This document shows, piece by piece, positions 56,942 to 64,000 of a DNA stretch of 64,000 nucleotides; within the stretch, counting starts at the first letter, position 1, and each line of letters begins with the position of its first letter. The notes below the pieces were generated by a model. That model saw only the letters and a program-made list of their open reading frames with translations. It made no database searches and was not told the DNA's origin. Source of the DNA: Microbacterium pullorum (GTDB taxonomy: Bacteria > Actinomycetota > Actinomycetes > Actinomycetales > Microbacteriaceae); assembly GCF_014836535.1 (NCBI RefSeq), contig NZ_JACSQP010000004.1:1-64000 (forward strand), read 5' to 3'. A program made the translations under genes and the position numbers.

Positions 56942-58032
56942 TGGGCTCTCCTGGGTGGGAGGGTGTGGACACCGCGGGCGGCGCCACGGCGTTTGAGGTT
57001 GTCGATGAAGACGAGGACGCGGGCGACGGCGGTGTACAGCTCGGCCGGGATCTCCTGGCCGAGCTCGCACGCGCCGTGGAGTGCCCGGGCGAGGGGGATG
57101 TCACGGACGAGGGGGACGCCGGCGTCGGCCGCACGGTCGCGGATGCGTTCGGCGATGGCGCCGCTGCCCTTGGCCACGACCCGGGGCGCGGATTTGCCGG
57201 GCTCGTAGCGCAGCGCGACCGCGATGTGGGTGGGGTTCACGAGCACGACATCGGAGTCGGCGACGGCGGCGAACATGCGGTTGCGGCTCATCGCCATCTG
57301 CCGGGCACGACGCTGACTGCGGATGAGCGGGTCGCCCTCGGTCTTCTTGTGCTCGTCGGTGGCTTCCTTCTTGGTCATGCGCGTGTGCTTGCGGTTGCGC
57401 TTGATCACGACCAGCACGTCGACCGCGGCCAGCGCGATCCCCACCGCGACGGCGGTCATCAGCAGCGACGCCGTGCCGTTGGCGGCGACGTCGAGCAGGT
57501 GCACGATCGAGTGGCCGCCGCTGGCGGTGAGCACCGGCACGAGACCGGCGATGATGACATACAGCGCCAGCCCGATCGCGGCCGTCTTCAGCAGCGCCTT
57601 GATTCCCTCCCACAGCGGCTGCATGCCGAACAGCCGCTTCACGCCGTTGAGCACGTTGAACTGTTCGAAGCGGGTGGGCACCCCCCGCAGATGCACGCCG
57701 CCCTGGGCGACCGCGCCGATGAGGGTGACGATCGCCACCACCGCGAGCATGGGCCCGAGCGTCGCCGCGATCGACCCGAAGGCCGATTCGAGGGCGGCGA
57801 CGGCGTTCTGCGGCTGCGGGTCGAGGATGATCGCCCGGACGGCGACGAACTGCGTGGCGCCGGCGGCGGCCCCGGCGCCGACGGCGTTGGCCATCATCGC
57901 GGCTGCCGCGGCGATGCCCAGCCACGCCGTGAAGTCCTGGCTGCGCGTCAGGCGGCCCTTGCGGCGGGCCTCCTTCAACCGTTTGTCGGTGGCCTTCTCG
58001 GTGCGCTCCCCGGAGTCGCCGCCGCCACTCAT
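56938..58032 (-). CDS. flhB: Flagellar export switch protein FlhB
   Basis: This 364-residue protein has a charged N-terminus (RTEKATDKRLKEARRKGRL), four membrane segments and the autocleavage motif NPTH at residues 266-269 within VVLVNPTHIAVALRYEPG. Self-cleavage there switches export from rod/hook to filament proteins. It overlaps flhA and fliR by 4 bases each. Confidence 0.96.
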   Translation of the reverse strand: MSGGGDSGERTEKATDKRLKEARRKGRLTRSQDFTAWLGIAAAAAMMANAVGAGAAAGATQFVAVRAIILDPQPQNAVAALESAFGSIAATLGPMLAVVAIVTLIGAVAQGGVHLRGVPTRFEQFNVLNGVKRLFGMQPLWEGIKALLKTAAIGLALYVIIAGLVPVLTASGGHSIVHLLDVAANGTASLLMTAVAVGIALAAVDVLVVIKRNRKHTRMTKKEATDEHKKTEGDPLIRSQRRARQMAMSRNRMFAAVADSDVVLVNPTHIAVALRYEPGKSAPRVVAKGSGAIAERIRDRAADAGVPLVRDIPLARALHGACELGQEIPAELYTAVARVLVFIDNLKRRGAARGVHTLPPRRAQ

Positions 58033-58790
58033 CGCGTCCCTCCCGTGAGCAGGCCGAACGCATCGTCGGCGAGGGCGCTGACGATGGTGGGCAGGGCCAG
58101 CACGACCGTGCCCGACAGCAGGAAGGTGAGGAGGATCTTCACGGGGAAGCCCATCGCGAAGGCGTTGAGGGCCGGCGCGACGCGGGTGATGAGGCCGAGG
58201 CCGATGTCGGCGAGGAACAGCACGAGCACGAGCGGGCCGGCGATCTGCACGGCGGCCAGCACCATCTGGGAGGTCGTGTCGATCAGCAGTTCGACGGGGC
58301 GGCTGAGATCCAGCATCCCGTCGACGGGGACCGCGTCGAAGCTGCGGACGACGCCGGCGAGGATGAGCTGGTAGCCGTTGGAGGCGAACAGCAGCGCCAG
58401 CGCGATCATCTGGAACAGGCGGGTGAACTGGGCGCCGTTGACCTGCATCTGCGGGTCGAACGCCTGCGCGAGCTGGAACCCGCCGAACACGTCGATGAGG
58501 CTGCCGGCCGACTGCACGGCCGAGAAGCAGATCATCACGAGGGTGCCCAGCAGCGCCCCGGTGATCACCTGGATGATCAGCGCCGCGATGAACGCCCCCG
58601 TGTCGAGGCTCTCGTAGCCCGATGAGACCGTGCTGCTCACGGCGAGGGCGAGCGCCACCCCCAGCATCGCCTTGATGCGGGCGGGGAACGCCCGGAACGA
58701 GAACGGTGGCGCGATGATGAGGAACGCGGTCGCCCTCACCGCGGCCAGTGCGGTCGCCTCGAGCCAGGCGAAGTCGATGGGGATGTACAC
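58029..58790 (-). CDS. fliR: Flagellar biosynthetic protein FliR
   Basis: 253 residues from GTG, with six membrane segments and the family-type start (ATALAAVRATAFLIIAPPFS) and FGGFQLAQAFDPQMQ. FliR is a core subunit of the FliPQR export channel. It overlaps flhB by 4 bases and follows fliQ by one base. Confidence 0.95.
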   Translation of the reverse strand: MYIPIDFAWLEATALAAVRATAFLIIAPPFSFRAFPARIKAMLGVALALAVSSTVSSGYESLDTGAFIAALIIQVITGALLGTLVMICFSAVQSAGSLIDVFGGFQLAQAFDPQMQVNGAQFTRLFQMIALALLFASNGYQLILAGVVRSFDAVPVDGMLDLSRPVELLIDTTSQMVLAAVQIAGPLVLVLFLADIGLGLITRVAPALNAFAMGFPVKILLTFLLSGTVVLALPTIVSALADDAFGLLTGGTR

Positions 58791-58791
58791 G

Positions 58792-59067
58792 TCATCCGCC
58801 GGAGAGCAGCTGCGGGATGCGCGCGAACATCTCGTGGGTGAACGCGATCGCCTCGGCGATCATCCAGTTGCCGCAGACGATGAGTGCGATGGCCACGGCG
58901 ATCGCCTTCGGCACGAACGACAGGGTCACCTCCTGGATCTGCGTGATCGACTGCAGCAGCGAGATGGAGAAGCCGACCACGAGCGCGGTGATCAGCAGCG
59001 GTGCGGCGAGCTTGGCCGCGAGCATGAGGCCCTGCATGCCGATGTCGAGGACGGCTTCGGGGGTCAT
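58792..59067 (-). CDS. fliQ: Flagellar biosynthetic protein FliQ
   Basis: This 91-residue protein has two membrane helices (AAPLLITALVVGFSISLLQS and PKAIAVAIALIVCGNWMIAE) joined by the conserved TQIQEVTLSFVPK loop. FliQ forms part of the FliPQR export channel. It overlaps fliP by 4 bases. Confidence 0.95.
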   Translation of the reverse strand: MTPEAVLDIGMQGLMLAAKLAAPLLITALVVGFSISLLQSITQIQEVTLSFVPKAIAVAIALIVCGNWMIAEAIAFTHEMFARIPQLLSGG

Positions 59068-59870
59068 CCGCCACCCCCGTAGCTCTCCACGAGCGTGCGC
59101 AGGATGAGCCCCCACCCGTCGACCAGGATGAACAGCAGGATCTTGAACGGCAGGGAGATCATCACCGGCGGCAGCATCATCATGCCCATCGACATGAGCG
59201 CGGCGGCGACGACCAGGTCGATGATGAGGAACGGCACGAAGATGACGAAGCCGATGATGAACGCGGCGCGCAGCTCGGAGATCATGAATGCCGGGATGAG
59301 CGTCTGCAGCGGCACGTCCGCCGCCGCCTCGGGGTTGTCGAACCCGGCGAAGCGGGTCATGAGGGCCAGGTCCTCCTCGCGCGTGTACGCGAGCATCCAG
59401 GTGCGCAGCGGGTCGGAACCGAGCGCGACGGCATCGGTGAAGGTGATGCCGCCGTCGACATAGGGCTGCACGGCGATCGTGTTGATGTCGGTGAGGACCG
59501 GCCACATGATGAACAGCGACAGGAACAGCGCGAGTCCTGACAGCACCTGGTTGGGCGGGATCGTCGGCAGCGACAGGGCGTTGCGGGTCATCGCGAGCAC
59601 CACGAAGATCTTCGTGAACGACGACATCATCACCAGCAGTGCCGGCGCCACCGACAGCACCGTGATGCCGAGCAGAGTGAGGATCGATGCCGATGGCGTG
59701 CCGTCGATGCCGTTGATGTCCACGCTCACCCCGCCGGTGGCCGGGGGAGTCGGTTCCACGACATCGGCGTAGGCCGGCGCCGCGCTGAGCAGCTGGAGGG
59801 CGATCACGGCGAGCAACGCCACTGCGAGCAGCGACAGCAGCCGCACCGGGACCCGCCGCGCGCCGGTCAC
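59064..59870 (-). CDS. fliP: Flagellar biosynthetic protein FliP
   Basis: This 268-residue protein has an N-terminal signal peptide (residues 1-35, ending in APAYA) as in other FliP proteins. Four membrane segments follow, with the family signatures SFTKIFVVLAMTRNALSLPT and LMSMGMMMLPPVMISLPFKI. It forms the pentameric core of the export channel. It overlaps fliO and fliQ by 4 bases. Confidence 0.96.
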   Translation of the reverse strand: MTGARRVPVRLLSLLAVALLAVIALQLLSAAPAYADVVEPTPPATGGVSVDINGIDGTPSASILTLLGITVLSVAPALLVMMSSFTKIFVVLAMTRNALSLPTIPPNQVLSGLALFLSLFIMWPVLTDINTIAVQPYVDGGITFTDAVALGSDPLRTWMLAYTREEDLALMTRFAGFDNPEAAADVPLQTLIPAFMISELRAAFIIGFVIFVPFLIIDLVVAAALMSMGMMMLPPVMISLPFKILLFILVDGWGLILRTLVESYGGGG

Positions 59871-60274
59871 GCTCCCAGCGCCCGACGAAGGACCTCCGCG
59901 GCGCCGCGTGCGGGGGTGGTGGGGCGGCCGAACGCCCGGGCGGGCGGGGTGCTCGCCGCGGAGCCGCGATTGAGCGTGCGCCGCAGCGGCAGCGAGACCG
60001 GCGGGGAGAGTTCGGTGCCGGTGGGGTCGGTGCCGGCGGCCTCGGCCGGTGCGGGCGCGGACTGGCCGGGGGTGGGCAGCGGCAGCCGGTCGACGACCGA
60101 CACCCCGGCCTCGGTGACCCCGAGCACGTAGCGGGCGCCTTCGATGTCGACCACGACGATCTGCGCCTTGGCGCCCACGCCCTGCTTCGCGACGACGCGG
60201 ATCGGCTCCTGCGTGCGCGGACCTGCGCTGCGGCGGGAAAGCTTGCGTTGGATCAGCCAGAGCGCACTGAGCAC
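59867..60274 (-). CDS. fliO: Flagellar protein FliO
   Basis: 135 residues from GTG 60274. The membrane-proximal beta domain (RVVAKQGVGAKAQIVVVDIE, RYVLGVTEAGVSVVDRL) is typical of FliO. A disordered Pro/Ala-rich tail follows. With this start only a stub of the single membrane helix remains. The frame stays open upstream to a CTG at 60322, one base after the fliN stop, which would restore a full helix (LLLALRVVVSLAAVLSALWL). FliO helps assemble the FliPQR channel. Confidence 0.8.
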   Translation of the reverse strand: MLSALWLIQRKLSRRSAGPRTQEPIRVVAKQGVGAKAQIVVVDIEGARYVLGVTEAGVSVVDRLPLPTPGQSAPAPAEAAGTDPTGTELSPPVSLPLRRTLNRGSAASTPPARAFGRPTTPARGAAEVLRRALGA

Positions 60275-60323
60275 CGCCGCCAGGGAGACGACGACGCGCA
60301 GGGCAAGCAGCAGATCGTCCAGT

Positions 60324-60977
60324 TCACGCCTCCGCGTTCTCGATGATCCGCGTGATGCGCACCGCGTAGTCCTGGTCGACGACCACGATCTCGCCGTGGG
60401 CGATGAGGCGCCCGTTGAGCTTCACGTCGGCGGGGGCGCCCGCCGAGCGGTCGAGCTCGACGATGCGGCCGGGCTCCAGGTCGAGCACGTCGCGCACCGT
60501 CATGCGGGTGCGACCGACCTCGACCGTGAGGTCCATCTCGACGCCGGCGATGCGCTGCAGGCGGCGGGGCGAGGCCGACCGCGTCTGCGAGATGCGCACC
60601 GCGAGGCGGCCGATGGTGCGCTCGTTCTCGTCGACGAGGTCGAACACCTGCGCGGCCGGGTGCGAGAACAGCGCCGACGCGTCGCCGATGGCGGGCTCGC
60701 CGAGCACCGAGGGGCCGAAGGCCGTGGCCGCGGCATCCAGCGAGTCGTGCAGCCGCTCGGTGAGCGGGGCGCCCGACAGGCCGTCGACCAGCGTGCTCTC
60801 GTCGAGCATCATGACCGCCAGCGCCGCGCTGGTGTCGCCCACCGACGAGACCATCACGGCATCGCCGGTCTCGCTCGATCCGCTCGACGGCCGCGCCGTG
60901 ACGGGACCCGCGGTCGGCAGGCGGTCGGCGAACGCGGCGGCGGCGGCGGCGAACTCGTGGGCGGTGGTGCTGGTCAT
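60324..60977 (-). CDS. fliN: Flagellar switch protein FliN with long N-terminal domain
   Basis: This 217-residue protein has residues 135-217 as the SpoA-type FliN domain (MDLTVEVGRTRMTVRDVLDL, GEIVVVDQDYAVRITRII), part of the C-ring that sets rotor direction. The first 130 residues are extra. Sequence such as AALAVMMLDESTLVDGLSGA suggests a degenerate CheC/FliY-like domain, but without the conserved phosphatase residues I can confirm. Overlaps fliM by 4 bases. Confidence 0.9.
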   Translation of the reverse strand: MTSTTAHEFAAAAAAFADRLPTAGPVTARPSSGSSETGDAVMVSSVGDTSAALAVMMLDESTLVDGLSGAPLTERLHDSLDAAATAFGPSVLGEPAIGDASALFSHPAAQVFDLVDENERTIGRLAVRISQTRSASPRRLQRIAGVEMDLTVEVGRTRMTVRDVLDLEPGRIVELDRSAGAPADVKLNGRLIAHGEIVVVDQDYAVRITRIIENAEA

Positions 60978-61882
60978 TGCAGCTCCTCGGCGAGGGAAGG
61001 GGACAGATCGGATGAGGTGACGACGCACGCGAGACGGGCGCCGTTGGCGCCGACGGCGGCGGACGCGACGACGTTGTCGCCCACGGCGAGGTCGAGCGGG
61101 CGGTCCTGGCCGTGCGGCAGGGGGATCACATCTCCCACCGAGAGCGTCAGCACCTCGCTCGGGCGCATGCTGCGCGGGGTGAGACGCAGGGTGAGTTCGA
61201 CGGGGGTCTGCTCGACGTGCCAGCGCACGACGCCGGGGTCGGTGGCCGCGTGCGGCGCGGATGCCGTGCGCGACAGCCGCTCCAGCAGCGAGGCGGCGGG
61301 AAGGGCGATGGTGGCCGTCTCGGTGCGGTCGGCGAACTTCATCGAGAACCGGGCGACGACGACCAGTTCCTGGGCGGCGGCGATCTGGGCGAACGCGGAG
61401 TTGTACTGCACGGCGCTCACCGACAGTTCGTGGGGCAGGAGCGCGCCGAGCGATCCTCGCAGGTGCCCGAGCGTCTCATCCATGAGCGCGCGCAGCAGCG
61501 CCTGCTCGACGGCGGTGAGGGGGCGGGTGTCGATGCGGCCCGGCACGTCGCCGCCCAGCATCTTCACGATCCAGGACAGGGCGGTGTCGAGGGGGAACTC
61601 CACGATGATGCGGTCGTCGGAGCCTTCGGCGGCGCAGATGACGAGGGTCGTCGTCAGCGGCACGGTGGCCACGTACTCGTCGTACGTCTCCAGGTTCACC
61701 CGTTCGACGGCGATGTGGGCGCGCAGACGGGTCTTCGAAGTCAGCTGGATCGCCCACTGCCGGGCGAACGCGTCGAACGCTCCCGCGAGGGCGCGGGTGT
61801 GCTCACGCGAGAGAGCGGCGGGGCGACCGAAGTCGTAGCGCTCCGGACCCGTGGTCGGGTGCGCGCGGTCGTCGATCTGCAC
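60974..61882 (-). CDS. fliM: Flagellar motor switch protein FliM
   Basis: 302 residues from GTG 61882. The middle CheC-like domain opens YDFGRPAALSREHTRALAGA, and the C-terminal SpoA domain ends GVGANGARLACVV-like sequence. FliM joins FliG to the FliN ring and in most bacteria binds CheY-P through an N-terminal EIDALL peptide. That peptide is not present here: the protein starts MQIDDRAHPTTG, and no in-frame upstream sequence supplies it. Confidence 0.92.
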   Translation of the reverse strand: MQIDDRAHPTTGPERYDFGRPAALSREHTRALAGAFDAFARQWAIQLTSKTRLRAHIAVERVNLETYDEYVATVPLTTTLVICAAEGSDDRIIVEFPLDTALSWIVKMLGGDVPGRIDTRPLTAVEQALLRALMDETLGHLRGSLGALLPHELSVSAVQYNSAFAQIAAAQELVVVARFSMKFADRTETATIALPAASLLERLSRTASAPHAATDPGVVRWHVEQTPVELTLRLTPRSMRPSEVLTLSVGDVIPLPHGQDRPLDLAVGDNVVASAAVGANGARLACVVTSSDLSPSLAEELQ

Positions 61883-61925
61883 GGATGGGACTATCGGGCG
61901 GCGGGCGCCGTGCGTAAGGGGGAGA

Positions 61926-62756
61926 TCAGCGCGCGGCGTCGACTGCCGACATCTGCGGCAGGAGGGCGCGCACCTCCTCGTCGGCGTCGGACAGCACGAC
62001 GATGTCGACGCGACGGTTGGTGGCGAGCGCCTGCTCGCTGTCACCCTGCGCGATGGGACGCGAGGAGCCGTACCCGACCGAGGTGATGCGCTCCGCCCCG
62101 ACCGAGCGTGCGTCGACGAGGTACCCGAGCACCCCGGTCGCCCGTGCGGTGGACAGCTGCCAGTTGTCGGCGAACGGGGCGTACGGCGGCCGGTGATCGG
62201 CGTGCCCTTCCACCGAGATCTGGTGCTGGTCGGTGGCGAGCACGCCCCCGACGGCGTCGAGCACGGCGCGGGCCTTGTCGGAGAGCTGGTCGCTGTTGGT
62301 CGCGAAGAACGTCTCGGCGCTGACCAGGCCGATCGTGAGCCCGCGGTCATCGATGGTGAACGTCGCCGCGTCGCCGAGTCCCTGGGTGTCGAGGGCTCCC
62401 TGCAGGCGGGCCCGCAGGTCGTCGAGACCGAAGTACTCCAGCTCCGCCGCCGTCGGCTGCGGGTCGGCCGCCGGCACGGCGATGTCGAGGAAGCCTTCGC
62501 CGGCTTCGTCGAGCAGTTCGGGCGGGATGATGACGCCTTCTGAGACATCGATCTCCGCCGAGGCCTCGGCGCCGAACCCCGTCGCGAGCGAGGCGCGCAG
62601 GGCTTCGAACTTCTGCTCGTCGACCGAGGACATCGCGAACATGACGATGAACATGCACATGAGCACCGTCACCATGTCGAGGTACGACGCCATCCAGCGT
62701 TCGTCGGGGCCCTGGTGGCCGTGGTCGGGGATGCGACGCGCGCGCCGGACGCTCAT
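61926..62756 (-). CDS. motB: Flagellar stator protein MotB
   Basis: This 276-residue protein has one membrane helix near residues 23-43 (YLDMVTVLMCMFIVMFAMSS) carrying the proton-binding aspartate D27. The OmpA-like peptidoglycan-binding domain (about 150-265) has VEGHADHRPPYAPFADNWQL, STARATGV and ATNRRVDIVV. It anchors the stator to the cell wall. It overlaps motA by 4 bases. Confidence 0.95.
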   Translation of the reverse strand: MSVRRARRIPDHGHQGPDERWMASYLDMVTVLMCMFIVMFAMSSVDEQKFEALRASLATGFGAEASAEIDVSEGVIIPPELLDEAGEGFLDIAVPAADPQPTAAELEYFGLDDLRARLQGALDTQGLGDAATFTIDDRGLTIGLVSAETFFATNSDQLSDKARAVLDAVGGVLATDQHQISVEGHADHRPPYAPFADNWQLSTARATGVLGYLVDARSVGAERITSVGYGSSRPIAQGDSEQALATNRRVDIVVLSDADEEVRALLPQMSAVDAAR

Positions 62757-63556
62757 ATGTGCTCGTCCGCGCCCTGCGGGGACTTCTCCTTGCGCTTGCC
62801 GCCCTTCGCGACCGCCTCGGGAGCCAGCGCCCGCAGGCGTTCCTCGACGAGGTGGGGCGGGCTGCCCGACTGCACGGCGAGCATGCCCTCGGTGAGCAGC
62901 GTCATCCGGTCGATCTCGATCTCGGCGAGGCGCTGCAGGCGCGCGCCGATGGGGAGCCAGATGAAGTTCGCCGACAGCAGGCCCCACAAGGTCGCGACGA
63001 ACGCCGCCGCGATGAGCGGGCCGAGGGTGTCGGGCTGGTCGAGCTTCTCGAGCACGTGGGTGAGGGAGACGACGGTGCCGACGATGCCGACGGTGGGGGC
63101 GTACCCGCCGAGGGTGCTGTAGAAGCGTGCGGCGGTGCGGCGGTGCGATGCGGTCGTCGCGACCTGGTCTTCCATGAGCACGCGGAGGTCGTCGGCATCC
63201 GTGCCGTCGGCGATGTTCTGCAGCGCCTGCCGGAGGAAGGGGTCCTTCTCGTCGGCGACGGCGCCTTCCAGGGCGAGGAGCCCCTGCATGCGCGCGATCT
63301 CGGCGTAGTGGACGACCTTGTCGATGAGGTCCTTCGTCGACCCGCCGAGCCCGCGGAAGGCGCGGGGGAGGGCGCGCAGCGCACCGGCGGCATCGCTCAG
63401 GGTGCCACCGGCGATGCCGATGGCGATCGTGGCGCCGAACACGAGCACCATGGGTGCCGGCAGCAGGAGGGCGCTGATGTGCGCGCCCTCGAGGGTGATC
63501 ATCGCCAGCAGCCCGCCGAAGGCGAGCAGGATGCCGATGAGCAGTGACGGGTCCAT
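62753..63556 (-). CDS. motA: Flagellar stator protein MotA
   Basis: This 267-residue protein has four membrane segments: two near residues 3-50, and two in the region TVGIVGTVVSLTHVLEKLDQ (about 155-200) and AAAFVATLWGLLSANFIWLP. A cytoplasmic loop (about 70-150) bears the charged residues that contact FliG. With MotB it forms the proton-driven stator. Overlaps flbD by one base and motB by four. Confidence 0.95.
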   Translation of the reverse strand: MDPSLLIGILLAFGGLLAMITLEGAHISALLLPAPMVLVFGATIAIGIAGGTLSDAAGALRALPRAFRGLGGSTKDLIDKVVHYAEIARMQGLLALEGAVADEKDPFLRQALQNIADGTDADDLRVLMEDQVATTASHRRTAARFYSTLGGYAPTVGIVGTVVSLTHVLEKLDQPDTLGPLIAAAFVATLWGLLSANFIWLPIGARLQRLAEIEIDRMTLLTEGMLAVQSGSPPHLVEERLRALAPEAVAKGGKRKEKSPQGADEHI

Positions 63557-63774
63557 CAGTCCTCGCCTTCTGCAACACGCCGGCCCGCCGCCGTGGCGAT
63601 GACCCGGGCGCGGTAGTCCACGATCCTGTCGATGACGGCCTCCATCGTCTCGACCACCACGAAGGTGGCGCCGTCGACCATCACGAGGGTGGTGTCGGGG
63701 GTGACCTGGATGCGCTCGATGAGGTCGGGATTCACAGCGAAGGGGGCACGGTTCAGGCGCGTGAGGACGATCAT
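63556..63774 (-). CDS. flbD: Flagellar protein FlbD
   Basis: 72 residues from ATG 63774. It matches the FlbD family (MIVLTRLNRAPFAVNPDLIE, then TLVMVDGATFVVVETMEAVI). This small protein sits between flgE and motA in many Gram-positive flagellar operons, and its role (swarming motility) is poorly defined. It overlaps motA by one base. Confidence 0.9.
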   Translation of the reverse strand: MIVLTRLNRAPFAVNPDLIERIQVTPDTTLVMVDGATFVVVETMEAVIDRIVDYRARVIATAAGRRVAEGED

Positions 63775-63855
63775 GCGCTCTCTTCCTTCTGGATCCGACG
63801 GGAGCCCACGCGGACGCGGCACCCGTCGGTCGTGCCTGGCTCTGAGTACGACTGT

Positions 63856-63896
63856 CGGCCGACGGCGCGCATCGGTAAGGGGCGCGCCGTCGGCCG
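63856..63896 (-). terminator. Hairpin between flgE and flbD
   Basis: CGGCCGACGGCGCGC and GCGCGCCGTCGGCCG form a perfect 15-bp stem with an 11-base loop, 8 bases past the flgE stop. It may reduce downstream expression rather than end transcription, because the operon continues. Confidence 0.65.
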
Positions 63897-63904
63897 GACC
63901 GGCG

Positions 63905-64000
63905 TCAGCGCTTGAGGTTCGTCAGCTCCTGCAGCACCTCGTCGCTCGTGGTGATGATGCGGGCGTTGGCCTGGAAGCCGCGCTGGGCGACGATGAGGTT
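63905..64000 (-). CDS. flgE: Flagellar hook protein FlgE, C-terminal end (partial)
   Basis: The last 31 codons, read leftward, give [20 protein letters not shown] followed by [11 protein letters not shown]. This is the conserved C-terminal helix shared by FlgE and other hook/rod axial proteins. The position before flbD-motA identifies it as the hook protein. The rest lies beyond the window. Confidence 0.85.
   Translation of the reverse strand, partial: NLIVAQRGFQANARIITTSDEVLQELTNLKR

Overview
The window looks like chromosomal DNA of a high-GC Gram-positive actinobacterium, most likely Microbacteriaceae (Microbacterium or a close relative). The basis is the strong G/C bias at third codon positions, many GTG starts, several genes with a -10-like TANNNT box placed 6-7 bases before the start codon (leaderless pattern), and a core gene set (E. 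coli-type PurB next to a low-molecular-weight phosphatase, HisC next to a 2-oxoacid dehydrogenase operon, and a CsrA-linked flagellar export operon) that fits this group. The assignment is inference; no rRNA or tRNA gene is visible.

Positions 1-13,300 are an accessory island. It opens with abutting ISL3-type ends, a DUF805 membrane-protein gene and an ISL3-family transposase. A complete four-gene Wadjet (JetABCD) anti-plasmid system follows at 2772-9519, with overlapping genes. Next come a divergent pair (a winged-helix/phospholipase-D-like protein and a PIN-domain nuclease) and a protein that puts an IF2 N-terminal-type domain on an uncharacterised body. These last three are the best candidates for undescribed defence functions.

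Positions 13,300-45,000 are ordinary metabolic and accessory chromosome: a tyrosine phosphatase, a CPBP protease, a DUF1269 protein, a beta-glucoside PTS operon (bglG-bglF-bglA with a recognisable antiterminator RNA target), a glycerol operon (glpD-glpK plus a membrane-bound hydrolase) with a divergent SorC regulator, a patch of small genes with a 57-bp exact repeat and a frameshifted gene, a MocR regulator/DMT exporter pair, an acyl-CoA ligase, a TetR/MFS efflux pair, two oxidoreductases, a MATE exporter and several small membrane proteins.

Positions 45,000-54,600 hold housekeeping functions: purB, a low-molecular-weight tyrosine phosphatase, a WXG100-like/hydrolase gene pair, a four-helix membrane protein, hisC, the E1alpha-E1beta-E2 operon and a cupin protein. 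Positions 54,595-64,000 are one leftward flagellar operon in transcription order flgE (cut by the window end), flbD, motA, motB, fliM, fliN, fliO, fliP, fliQ, fliR, flhB, flhA, csrA. It encodes the hook end, stator, switch complex, type III export gate and the translational regulator CsrA.
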